Assembly: GCA_003500955.1 (NCBI GenBank)
Contig: DNQP01000054.1
Coordinates: 1 to 6,390 of the forward strand
Source of the DNA: Curvibacter sp.
GTDB lineage: Bacteria; Pseudomonadota; Gammaproteobacteria; Burkholderiales; Burkholderiaceae_C
Direction: 5' to 3'
Length of the DNA: 6,390 nucleotides
In this document: piece after piece, positions 1-6,390 of the stretch
Position numbering within the stretch: the stretch's first letter is position 1
Layout: each line of letters starts with the position of its first letter
Translations under genes and position numbers: made by a program
Notes under the pieces: generated by a model
Seen by the model: only the letters and a program-made list of their open reading frames with translations
Database searches by the model: none
Told to the model about the DNA's origin: nothing

Positions 1-2305
1 GCACGGTCAGCAGCTGCACGGCATCGGTCCCGGCGGCCTGGGGCGCTGTCACGCCGCCCGCGCGCAGCGCGCGCACCAGACCGTAGGGTGTGGCGTAGCG
101 TCCGCCGTCCAGCTGCAGTGCGGCCAACAGCAGGGCCTGCAGGTTCGCACGCACACCGGCACGTAGCGTGGGCGGCGCAGCGGCCACGAAGCGAGCCAGC
201 ACGTCGCCATCCTCGTAGATCGCGTCCAGGGCGTCGTGCGGCGGCAGGCTGGCCGCCCAGTGCTGCCAGCGCTGCAGGCGCGCACCCACGCCTTGCAGGG
301 CCGGTGACCAGCCCTCCTGCTGGAGCAGATCGAACCAGGGCAGCTTGTGCATGCGCTGGCGCAAGGCGATCTCGACCAGGGCCTCGTCCGGCAGGCCGAA
401 GAGCGGCGACTTGAGCGCGCGCGCCAGCGAGAGGTCGTGCGCGGGCGAGACCAGCACGTCGAGCAGGGCCAGCAGGTCCTGCACCTCAGGGGCTTCTCCA
501 AGCTCGGTCTTCTCCGGCTGCAAGGCCGGGATGCCGAGCGCGCGCAGCTCGGCCTCCATGGCCGTCAGGCGGTCGCGCTTGCGCGCCAGCACCATGACCT
601 CGCGCGGGTGCAGGCCGGCCGTGATCTGGCTCGCGATCCAGCGCGCGGCCTGGCGGCATTCGCGTTCGCGCAGCGTGTCTTCCGGCGTGTGGCGGGGCTG
701 GGTCAGGCTGTCGCGCCAATCGGTCGCCGCCTCCTTCTTCTCCTTCTCCGGGCGCGCAACTGCGGGCAGGGCCAGCACCGCGCCCGCCTGCTGCGACTCG
801 GTGCTGTGCGTGCGGAAACCAGCGTACTCGCCCGCGTCGCGCGCCTGGCCCAAGGCGGTGTTGACCAGCGCCAGCACCTCGGGCGCGTTGCGGCGCGTGT
901 GGTCGCAGCTCAGCTGCTCGCCGCCGAGTTCGCGCACAAAGGCCTTGGCCGCCTCGAAGACCTGGGGCTCGGCGCGGCGAAAGCGGTAGATGCTCTGCTT
1001 CGGGTCACCCACGATGGAGAGCCGCGGTGCCGTCGCCCCGCCGCCACTGCCCGCGTAGCCACTCAGCCAGGCGTGCAGGGCCTGCCACTGCAGGGGGTTG
1101 GTATCCTGGAATTCGTCGATCAGCAGATGCCGCGTGCGCGCGTCCAGCCGCTCCTGCACCCAGGCGCTGAGCGTCGAGTCGGACAGCAGGTGCAGGGCCG
1201 CGCGTTCGACGTCGCTCATGTCCACCCAGCCGCGTTCCCGCTTGAGCGCGGCGTATTCATCGATCAAGAGACGAGAGAGCCGCGTCATGCGCTGCTGGTA
1301 GAGCCAGGCTTCGTGCTGCTGCTGCGCCTCGAGCAACTGCAGCACCAGGGTCTGGGTTGCACGGATCACCTCGATGCCACTCACCTTGTCGCTGAACTTG
1401 CGCGGCTGCGCCTCGGCCGTCAGCAGCGCCTTGAGCACGCCGGGCGCATCACCCTGCGTGAGCGCTTGTTCAAGCTCCACGCCCTTGGCGCTGAAGCTGG
1501 GCTGGCTGGCCAGGCCGAGCAGGCGCGCGGCCTGCTCCAGCGCCTTGCGCAGATCACCTGGAGCCAACAGCAGGTCCAGCGGTGCGTCAGTCACAGGCAG
1601 GTCCGGATACACCTCGGCCGCCGGAGGCACCGATTGCTCGATCACGGCCAGCGCATCGGCCAGCATGAACTCCACACGCCGCTGCAGGGCCGCTTCGAGC
1701 CCCTTCTCGGTCTGGCTGCGGCCGTGCGTGGCGACCACGGCCTCATAGTCGGCGCGCAGCCCGGGCTCGCGTAGCAGACGGGCCTGGAAGGGACGCCAGA
1801 GCTGGGCGATGGCCGGCGCGTCCTGCTCCAGCAACTCGTAAGCCGCAGGGAAGCCCAGTTCCTCCAGCATGGCCACGGGCGCGTTGCGCAGCAAGGCGGC
1901 GAACCAGCTGTGAAAGGTGCGGATCTGTACCGTGCGCCCCTGCAACAACAGGCTGCGGTGCAGCTGGCGCAGCGGCTCGATCAGCGCGGGTGCACGCGCC
2001 GCGTCGACGCCGCGCATGAGCAGTTCCTTGCGCAGACGTTCGTCGTCCGCCTGCGCGAAGTCCTCCAGCCATTCCATGAGGCGCTGGCGCATCTCGCCGG
2101 CGGCCTTCTTGGTGAAGGTGATGGCCAGGATCTCTTGCGGCGCCGTCCCTTCGAGCAGGGCACGCAGGATGCGCGAGACCAGCATCCAGGTCTTGCCCGC
2201 GCCCGCGCAGGCTTCGACGACCACGTGGCGCTGCGGATCGCAGGCGATCCTGTAGAAGTCCTCACGCGCCACCGGGGCGCCATTGCGTTCGTAGGCCGGT
2301 GTCAT
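1..2305 (-). CDS. AddA/RecB-like UvrD-family (SF1A) helicase, C-terminus cut by the window edge
   Basis: Probable motor subunit of an AddAB/RecBCD-type complex that unwinds double-strand DNA ends for recombination repair. Read from ATG 2305-2303, the frame stays open for 768 codons to the window edge. Visible SF1 motifs: Walker A AGAGKT (34-39, Lys38), motif Ia ITFTKKAAGEM (62-72), Walker B/motif II LLIDEFQD (394-401, Asp397-Glu398), motif III VGDPKQSIYRFRRA (432-445) and a motif IV-like DHTRRN (468-473). The last residues, DAVQLLTV, are those that usually precede motif V (HGAKGLE). So motifs V and VI, and any C-terminal RecB-type nuclease domain, lie outside; relatives are about 1100 residues. 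The start overlaps the stop of the upstream nuclease gene (ATGA), with GAGGGG at 2319-2314, 8 nt before the ATG. The usual Q-motif glutamine is not evident. The call as a UvrD-family helicase is firm; the name addA is inferred from the partner, so no symbol is given. Confidence 0.93.
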   Translation of the reverse strand, partial: MTPAYERNGAPVAREDFYRIACDPQRHVVVEACAGAGKTWMLVSRILRALLEGTAPQEILAITFTKKAAGEMRQRLMEWLEDFAQADDERLRKELLMRGVDAARAPALIEPLRQLHRSLLLQGRTVQIRTFHSWFAALLRNAPVAMLEELGFPAAYELLEQDAPAIAQLWRPFQARLLREPGLRADYEAVVATHGRSQTEKGLEAALQRRVEFMLADALAVIEQSVPPAAEVYPDLPVTDAPLDLLLAPGDLRKALEQAARLLGLASQPSFSAKGVELEQALTQGDAPGVLKALLTAEAQPRKFSDKVSGIEVIRATQTLVLQLLEAQQQHEAWLYQQRMTRLSRLLIDEYAALKRERGWVDMSDVERAALHLLSDSTLSAWVQERLDARTRHLLIDEFQDTNPLQWQALHAWLSGYAGSGGGATAPRLSIVGDPKQSIYRFRRAEPQVFEAAKAFVRELGGEQLSCDHTRRNAPEVLALVNTALGQARDAGEYAGFRTHSTESQQAGAVLALPAVARPEKEKKEAATDWRDSLTQPRHTPEDTLRERECRQAARWIASQITAGLHPREVMVLARKRDRLTAMEAELRALGIPALQPEKTELGEAPEVQDLLALLDVLVSPAHDLSLARALKSPLFGLPDEALVEIALRQRMHKLPWFDLLQQEGWSPALQGVGARLQRWQHWAASLPPHDALDAIYEDGDVLARFVAAAPPTLRAGVRANLQALLLAALQLDGGRYATPYGLVRALRAGGVTAPQAAGTDAVQLLTV

Positions 2306-4809
2306 GGCGTCGGCCCCTCGGCCCAGAAATCCTTGCGACAGAGGCCGCGCGCGGCGCAGGTCTCGCAGACCTTGCCTTCACCCAAGGCTGGCATGGTGGC
2401 GCCTGCGGAAATGCGCCCGAGATCGCTGAGCAAGCCTTCGATCAGCGCATCGCGCACGGCCACCACATCCTCCTGCTCGAAGGTGCGACAGCCCTCACGC
2501 TCGCCCACGTTCACATAGGCCGCGCGCAGACGGTCCTCGGGCTGCAGGGCGGCATAGAAGGCCAGCTGCGTGTCTTCCAGCGGCTCGCGGATGCGTTCAC
2601 GCGTCACCTGCTGGGCCTCGGTCTTGTAGTCGATGAGCAGGTTCAGGCCGTCCGCGCCGCGGTCGATGCGGTCCAGCCGGCCGAACAGGGTCAGCGTCCC
2701 CAGCGGCTGCTTGGCGTCGCGCTCGCCATCGACATAACGCAAGCCGCCGGCTTCGTGCTGCACCAGCCAGTCCAGATAGCCCTCACGCACCTGGGGCCAG
2801 GCCGCCATGAAAGGCAGGAACTCATCTTCGGCCAGGCGCTGCGCCCTTGCCTCCTCCCAAGCGGCGGCGTCGATCAACTCACGGCGACGGGCCCGCTGCG
2901 TGCTGTCGAGCCCCGCATGGAAACGCTGCAGCACGGCATGCAGCCAGAGGCCGAAGTCGCGCTTGTCGAGTTCACCCTCGATCTCCTCGGCCTCCTTGAG
3001 CCCGAGCAGCCGCAGGCCGAAATAACGGTAAGGGCAGTGCCGCAGGTCCTGGTAAGCGCTGGCCGAGATCCGGTTCAGAGCCAACGCAGGCGCAGCCGGT
3101 GCCGGTTGCGCGACAGGCGCAGGCATCAGCGTGCGCGTGGCCCAGGGGTCCGACGCGCTTTGCGCGCTTGCATCACTGCGCGCGAGCTGCACCAGCGGGC
3201 TGGGCAGCAGGGGCTCGCCGCCCTCGTCGCCGCAGCGCCAGAGCACGTCCACGGCAGGCCGGGCCAGCGCGTCGGCCCAGGCCGCGCGGAGGGCCATCTC
3301 GAGCACCTCGCGTGCTGGCAGGCCCAGTGCCGTGCGCTGCGCCGCCGTCCACAGGCCTGCGGGCTCGGGCGACACCGGCAGGCGCACCTCATCACAGCCC
3401 GGCAGCACCACGGCCGCGAAGTCGCGGCCCAGCATCTGCGCGAGCGGCAGCAACACGGCCTGCTCCTGCACCGGGTAAGCGGGCTTGAAGCTGGAGGCCT
3501 CCAGCACCTGATCCACCCAGTGGGTGAAATCCATCAGGTTCAGGCGCCGACGTGCCCACAGGGCATCGGGCGGCAGGGCCGCCGCCTCGACCAGCCGCAG
3601 CGCAGCCAGCACATCGGCGCCGGCCAGGTCTTCCTGCAGCAGGGTCCACTGCGCCGTGGCCTGCAGCAGTTCACGCAGCACCCCCAGCCACTGGGCCAGC
3701 GGGCGCGTACCCTGCAAGGGTGCGCGCCAGGCCTCGATGCGCTGCAGCAGCTCGGGCAGGGCCGAAGGCGGGCGCAGCTCGAGTGCGTCCGGCACATGGC
3801 GCCAGGCGCGCTGGGGACGACGGCGCAAGGCCGCCTCGAGCTCTCGCAGCGCCTGCGCATCACAGGCCGGCACATGCTTGAGCCAATCCAGCACGGCATC
3901 GCTGCTCGCGTTCCAGGCCGCGGCGCGCATGGCTGCCATGAGCTGCGCGCCGGCCCGGCTGGTCGAAAGCTTCCAGCCCGTCTCGTCGCGCATCTGCACG
4001 CCGTGGCTGGCCAGCATGGCACGCACACGGCGCGTGAGCGCGCGGTCGGTCACGGCCACCGCCACGGGCGAGCGCCCGGCCTGGAGATGACGCAGGACGC
4101 AGGCCGCGGCGCGCAGCGCTTCGTCCTGCGCATCCGCCGCCGCATGGAAGGCGAGCGACGATGTCGACGCACCGGCGGCAGGCGCATCGAGCACGCACAG
4201 TCGCTCGCCCCAGACCGCCTGCAGGCCCGCCGGCAAGGGGTCGGGCTGCCAGCCCGGCACGATGATCAGGCAGTCGACAAACGCGATCAGCTCCGATGAA
4301 AAAAGAACATCGCTGGGATAGGAAGATTGCGCCAGCCAGGCCACGGCCACCTGGGCCACCTGCGCTTCGAGTGCCAGCACACCGGCCTCCAGCCCCGCCA
4401 TCGCGGCGCTGCGGACACGCTGCCCCCAGGCGGCGCGCCCGGGTGGCGGCACCGCCGCAGCCACAGACGCCAGCTCGCGCGCCGCATCCAGCAGCAAGGG
4501 CGTGGCCAGTTCCGCACGCTCGCGCAGGCCAGCCTGCTCCAGCAGAGTGCGGGCGGTGAGCGCGTCGAGGGCGGCATCGCCGCTGTAATCCGTGGGCGCG
4601 GGGCTGTGCCCCCCCAGGCTGCGGCACCAGTTCTGCGTGGTCTCGAACCGCGGGGCGAAGCCGTTGGGATGCAGACGGGCCCAGTGACGCGCGGCCTGCG
4701 GCATGAGCTGGGCGTAAGGCAGAAGGACCACGGTGCGCGCCGCATGAGCCCTGCGCGACTGCATGGCGCTGGCGATGCCGGCAAGCCACTGTTGCCAACG
4801 TTGATCCAT
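2302..4809 (-). CDS. AddB-like PD-(D/E)XK nuclease with Fe-S staple (probable DNA repair protein)
   Basis: Probable nuclease subunit paired with the downstream helicase; 835 residues. The C-terminal domain starts near SASAYQDLRHCPYRYF (Cys592) and carries GRLDRID (Asp713) followed by LIDYKT (Asp727, Lys729), the PD-(D/E)XK active site. It ends with CETCAARGLC (Cys815, Cys818, Cys824). Cys592 plus this CxxCx5C triplet is the arrangement that holds the 4Fe-4S cluster in AddB. The N-terminal part resembles the inactivated helicase fold of AddB: DETGWKLS at 275-282 and VVLPGCDE at 467-474, but no Walker A sequence is visible. This fits the beta-proteobacterial family recalled as TIGR03623, 'probable DNA repair protein' (about 900 aa). 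I chose ATG 4809 (MDQRWQQWL). The frame is open back to an ATG at 4926, but those extra 39 codons would run across trxA and lack a family-like sequence. The ribosome site before 4809 is weak. Confidence 0.92.
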   Translation of the reverse strand: MDQRWQQWLAGIASAMQSRRAHAARTVVLLPYAQLMPQAARHWARLHPNGFAPRFETTQNWCRSLGGHSPAPTDYSGDAALDALTARTLLEQAGLRERAELATPLLLDAARELASVAAAVPPPGRAAWGQRVRSAAMAGLEAGVLALEAQVAQVAVAWLAQSSYPSDVLFSSELIAFVDCLIIVPGWQPDPLPAGLQAVWGERLCVLDAPAAGASTSSLAFHAAADAQDEALRAAACVLRHLQAGRSPVAVAVTDRALTRRVRAMLASHGVQMRDETGWKLSTSRAGAQLMAAMRAAAWNASSDAVLDWLKHVPACDAQALRELEAALRRRPQRAWRHVPDALELRPPSALPELLQRIEAWRAPLQGTRPLAQWLGVLRELLQATAQWTLLQEDLAGADVLAALRLVEAAALPPDALWARRRLNLMDFTHWVDQVLEASSFKPAYPVQEQAVLLPLAQMLGRDFAAVVLPGCDEVRLPVSPEPAGLWTAAQRTALGLPAREVLEMALRAAWADALARPAVDVLWRCGDEGGEPLLPSPLVQLARSDASAQSASDPWATRTLMPAPVAQPAPAAPALALNRISASAYQDLRHCPYRYFGLRLLGLKEAEEIEGELDKRDFGLWLHAVLQRFHAGLDSTQRARRRELIDAAAWEEARAQRLAEDEFLPFMAAWPQVREGYLDWLVQHEAGGLRYVDGERDAKQPLGTLTLFGRLDRIDRGADGLNLLIDYKTEAQQVTRERIREPLEDTQLAFYAALQPEDRLRAAYVNVGEREGCRTFEQEDVVAVRDALIEGLLSDLGRISAGATMPALGEGKVCETCAARGLCRKDFWAEGPTP
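2314..2319 (-). promoter_or_regulatory. Ribosome binding site of the AddA-like gene
   Basis: GAGGGG on the minus strand, 8 nt before ATG 2305, lies inside the last codons of the nuclease gene. Together with the ATGA stop/start overlap at 2302-2305 it supports the chosen start and suggests translational coupling of the two subunits. Confidence 0.6.
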
Positions 4810-4815
4810 GGTTTC

Positions 4816-4824
4816 TGTCACAAT
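4816..4824 (+). promoter_or_regulatory. Possible extended -10 promoter element of trxA
   Basis: TGT followed by CACAAT resembles an extended -10 (TGnTATAAT), with 4 of 6 hexamer matches. There is no -35 at standard spacing: TTGCCA at 4792-4797 would be 21 bp away and TTGATC at 4801-4806 only 12. The same TGTCAYAAT form occurs upstream of rho, which slightly strengthens both. Weak support; transcript-start mapping would decide. Confidence 0.3.
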
Positions 4825-4854
4825 GCCGCAACTGTAGCCGCAACGCCTAGACAC

Positions 4855-4861
4855 AAAGGAG
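4855..4861 (+). promoter_or_regulatory. trxA ribosome binding site
   Basis: AAAGGAG ends 6 nt before ATG 4868. It is a strong Shine-Dalgarno match and fixes the trxA start. Confidence 0.8.
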
Positions 4862-4867
4862 CCCACG

Positions 4868-5200
4868 ATGGCCAGCGACCTCATCAAGCATGTTTCCGAC
4901 GCCTCCTTCGAAAACGACGTCCTCAAATCCGACCAGCCCGTGCTCGTCGATTACTGGGCCGAGTGGTGCGGTCCGTGCAAGATGATCGCCCCCGTGCTCG
5001 ACGAAGTGGCCGGCACCTACCAGGGCAAACTGCAGGTGGCCAAGATGAACGTGGACGAAAACCGCGACATCCCCGCCAAGTTCGGCATCCGCGGCATCCC
5101 CACCCTCATGCTGTTCAAGGGTGGCCAGCTCGCCGCCACCAAGGTGGGCGCCATGAGCAAGGCCCAGCTGACGGCCTTCATCGACCAGCAACTGGCCTGA
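4868..5200 (+). CDS. trxA: Thioredoxin 1 (TrxA)
   Basis: A small cytoplasmic disulfide reductase that takes electrons from NADPH through thioredoxin reductase and passes them to ribonucleotide reductase, methionine sulfoxide reductase and other targets. The 110 residues are a complete single thioredoxin fold of usual bacterial length. They show the active site WCGPCK (Trp33, Cys34, Cys37), the buried Asp28 in VDYWAEW, Lys59, and the cis-proline loop GIPT (Pro78). There is no signal peptide or membrane segment, so it acts in the cytoplasm. The start is fixed by AAAGGAG 6 nt upstream. It is divergent from the addB-like gene and followed by an intrinsic terminator and then rho; trxA-rho adjacency is also known from E. 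coli. No odd features; all key residues are present. Confidence 0.98.
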   Translation: MASDLIKHVSDASFENDVLKSDQPVLVDYWAEWCGPCKMIAPVLDEVAGTYQGKLQVAKMNVDENRDIPAKFGIRGIPTLMLFKGGQLAATKVGAMSKAQLTAFIDQQLA

Positions 5201-5220
5201 CCTGCCTGCCACCCGTGCCC

Positions 5221-5258
5221 AACGGCCGCCGGACCCCTTGTGGGCGGCGGCCGTTTTT
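5221..5258 (+). terminator. Rho-independent terminator after trxA
   Basis: A perfect 10-bp stem is formed by 5221-5230 (AACGGCCGCC) and 5246-5255 (GGCGGCCGTT). The inner loop can add three pairs (5235-5237 CCC with 5242-5244 GGG, leaving loop TTGT). A run of five T follows at 5254-5258. It begins 20 nt after the trxA stop and should end the trxA transcript before rho. The minus-strand orientation lacks a T run, so it is probably one-directional. Confidence 0.9.
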
Positions 5259-5260
5259 CC

Positions 5261-5269
5261 TGTCATAAT
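5261..5269 (+). promoter_or_regulatory. Probable extended -10 promoter element of rho
   Basis: TGT followed by CATAAT (5264-5269) matches the -10 hexamer at 5 of 6 positions and has the extended TGn. It starts three bases after the trxA terminator T run, so any -35 contact would fall inside the terminator stem. The best candidate there, TTGTGG (5238-5243), is 20 bp away, which is too far for a normal spacer. If real, it gives rho a leader of roughly 110 nt. Not proven from sequence alone. Confidence 0.45.
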
Positions 5270-5386
5270 CAAAACCAACCGCTGACTCCCTGTCGGAGCC
5301 GGCCTGAATTCCCGGCAGTCCCGCCCCGCGGCGGCCCTGCCCCCACCTCCCCCCGTTTGATCGATATCCCCTCTGGGGCTACTTCC
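5270..5386 (+). promoter_or_regulatory. rho 5' leader, C-rich, possible Rho-utilisation region
   Basis: This untranslated stretch precedes rho. Its second half, about 5311-5356, is strongly C-rich and becomes G-poor from about 5335, which is the composition Rho prefers as a loading (rut) site. E. coli rho is known to be autoregulated by Rho-dependent attenuation in its leader; the same here is inference. The leader contains no ATG, so no ATG-started leader peptide comparable to E. coli rhoL is present. A small hairpin (5368-5378) sits just before the start codon. Confidence 0.4.
5375..5378 (+). promoter_or_regulatory. Weak rho ribosome binding site in a small hairpin
   Basis: GGGG ends 8 nt before ATG 5387 and is the only Shine-Dalgarno-like run there. 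It can pair with CCCC at 5368-5371 across a TCT loop, which would hide it. The match to the anti-Shine-Dalgarno is poor; the rho start is set by homology rather than by this site. Confidence 0.4.
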
Positions 5387-6390
5387 ATGCACTTAAACGA
5401 ACTCAAGGCACTGCACGTGTCGGAAATCCTCCAGCAGGCCGAAGCCCTGGAGATCGAAAACACCGGCCGCATGCGCAAGCAGGAGCTGATGTTCGCCATC
5501 ATCAAGAAGCGCGCCAAGGCTGGCGAACAGGTCTTCGCCGACGGCGTGCTGGAGATCCTGCCCGACGGCTTCGGTTTCCTGCGCAGCCCGGATTCGAGCT
5601 ACACCGCCAGCACGGACGACATCTACATCTCTCCCAGCCAGGTGCGCCGCTTCAACCTGCACACCGGCGACATGATCGAAGGTGAAGTACGTACCCCCAA
5701 GGACGGTGAACGCTACTTCGCGCTGAACAAGCTGGAGAAGGTCAACGGCGGCTCGCCCGAGACCAACAAGCACAAGGTCATGTTCGAGAACCTGACCCCG
5801 CTGTTCCCCAAGGTCCAGATGAAGCTGGAGCAGGACGGCCTCAAGAGCGAAGAGAACATCACGGGCCGCGTCATCGACATCATCGCCCCCATCGGCAAGG
5901 GCCAGCGTGCCCTGCTGGTCGCCCCGCCCAAGAGCGGCAAGACGGTGATGATGCAGCACATCGCCCACGCGATTGCCGCCAACTACCCTGACAGCCACAT
6001 GATGGTGCTGCTGGTGGACGAGCGCCCGGAAGAAGTGACCGAGATGCAGCGCACCGTCAAGGGCGAGGTCATCGCCTCCACCTTCGACGAACCCGCCGCC
6101 CGCCACGTGCACGTGGCCGAGATGGTGATCGAGCGCGCCAAGCGTCTGGTCGAACTGAAGAAGGACGTGGTGATCCTGCTGGACTCCATCACCCGCCTGG
6201 CCCGCGCCTACAACAACGTCGTGCCCTCCTCGGGCAAGGTGCTGACCGGCGGCGTGGACGCCAATGCCCTGCAGCGCCCCAAGCGTTTCCTGGGTGCGGC
6301 CCGCAACGTGGAAGAAGGCGGCTCGCTGACCATCATCGCCACCGCGCTGGTCGACACCGGCAGCCGCATGGACGAAGTGATCTTCGAAGA
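5387..6390 (+). CDS. rho: Transcription termination factor Rho, C-terminus cut by the window edge
   Basis: Hexameric RNA-dependent ATPase and 5'-to-3' translocase that loads on C-rich nascent RNA and dissociates RNA polymerase. 334 of about 420 residues are visible. In order: the N-terminal helix domain ([22 protein letters not shown]), the primary RNA-binding fold with RNP1-like GFGFLRS (61-67), Walker A APPKSGKT (179-186, Lys182 and Lys185), the catalytic [10 protein letters not shown] segment (Glu about 212), Walker B ILLDS (Asp266), the Q-loop [10 protein letters not shown] (Lys284) and R-loop DTGSRMDEV (Arg327, where E. coli has Lys326). Numbering runs one ahead of E. coli Rho. The arginine-finger region lies outside the window. 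The start is supported by alignment with E. coli MNLTELK. A terminator separates it from trxA, so it probably has its own promoter. No disruption seen. Confidence 0.98.
   Translation, partial: MHLNELKALHVSEILQQAEALEIENTGRMRKQELMFAIIKKRAKAGEQVFADGVLEILPDGFGFLRSPDSSYTASTDDIYISPSQVRRFNLHTGDMIEGEVRTPKDGERYFALNKLEKVNGGSPETNKHKVMFENLTPLFPKVQMKLEQDGLKSEENITGRVIDIIAPIGKGQRALLVAPPKSGKTVMMQHIAHAIAANYPDSHMMVLLVDERPEEVTEMQRTVKGEVIASTFDEPAARHVHVAEMVIERAKRLVELKKDVVILLDSITRLARAYNNVVPSSGKVLTGGVDANALQRPKRFLGAARNVEEGGSLTIIATALVDTGSRMDEVIFE

Larger units (their letters stand above)
4810..4867. promoter_or_regulatory. Divergent intergenic region between the addB-like gene and trxA
   Basis: This 58-bp spacer lies between two divergent start codons and should carry the proximal start signals of both the repair operon and trxA. 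It holds a promoter-like TGTCACAAT (4816-4824), two direct copies of GCCGCAAC (4825-4832 and 4837-4844, 12 bp apart start to start) and the trxA ribosome site. No convincing -35/-10 pair was found for the minus-strand gene, so its promoter may lie inside trxA or be weak. Function is inferred from position. Confidence 0.5.

Noticed and set aside
347..1774. 475-codon open frame on the plus strand
   Set aside because: It lies opposite the helicase, whose frame carries all SF1 motifs. The plus-strand translation is rich in Arg/Gln/His with no recognisable domain: an antisense shadow of GC-rich codons.
2299..4299. 666-codon open frame on the plus strand
   Set aside because: Opposite the nuclease gene, whose active-site and Fe-S motifs are intact. 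The product is low-complexity Gln/Arg/His-rich and has no credible start signal.
4810..4926. 39-codon N-terminal extension of the AddB-like protein from an ATG at 4926
   Set aside because: It would cross the trxA start and ribosome site on the other strand. The added sequence does not look like the family, and MDQRWQQWL at 4809 gives a natural beginning.
5260..5277. CTGTCATAATC resembling a Pho box
   Set aside because: The second 7-bp half-repeat expected 11 bp downstream is absent (AAAACCA instead). A -10 element explains it better.
5270..5386. Search for a rhoL-like leader peptide
   Set aside because: No ATG occurs between the terminator and the rho start, and no alternative start with a ribosome site was seen.
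6010..6017. GCTGGTGG, identical to the E. coli Chi octamer
   Set aside because: A single copy inside rho, produced by common Leu-Leu-Val codons. Chi specificity in this lineage is not known, so one hit has no weight.
5393..6112. 239-codon open frame on the minus strand
   Set aside because: Antisense to rho, which is conserved throughout. The His/Val/Leu-rich translation is a typical mirror of biased codons.

Overview
The window is GC-rich and carries four protein genes with almost no spare DNA. The Rho N-terminus (MHLNELK start, [13 protein letters not shown] block), the thioredoxin, the heavy G/C third-position bias and the gene order all suggest a beta-proteobacterium of the order Burkholderiales, most likely a Comamonadaceae-type genome. 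This placement is inferred from remembered family sequences, not from a search.

Layout: bases 1-4809 are a minus-strand pair. The upstream gene (4809 to 2302) is an AddB-like protein with a C-terminal PD-(D/E)XK nuclease and the four cysteines of an Fe-S 'staple'. Its stop codon overlaps the start of the second gene in an ATGA junction. The second gene (2305 to beyond base 1) is an AddA/RecB-like UvrD-family helicase, cut by the left window edge just before motif V. Together they should form a RecBCD/AddAB-type complex that processes double-strand DNA ends. On the plus strand, trxA (4868-5200, thioredoxin 1) starts only 58 bp from the divergent addB-like gene. It ends at a strong intrinsic terminator (5221-5258). 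After a 128-bp C-rich leader, rho (5387 to beyond 6390) begins and is cut by the right edge after 334 of roughly 420 residues.

How the parts relate: the two minus-strand genes form one translationally coupled DNA-repair unit. trxA and rho are adjacent housekeeping genes, as in many proteobacteria, but here they look separately transcribed because a terminator and a promoter-like element lie between them. The 58-bp divergent spacer must hold the start signals of both the repair operon and trxA, unless either is read from further upstream.

No mobile element, CRISPR array, tRNA or rRNA was seen. Most of the window is ordinary conserved genome. The points most worth a second look are the little-studied AddAB-like pair (a nuclease subunit with no visible Walker A motif) and the rho leader (C-rich, with the only Shine-Dalgarno-like run inside a small hairpin).
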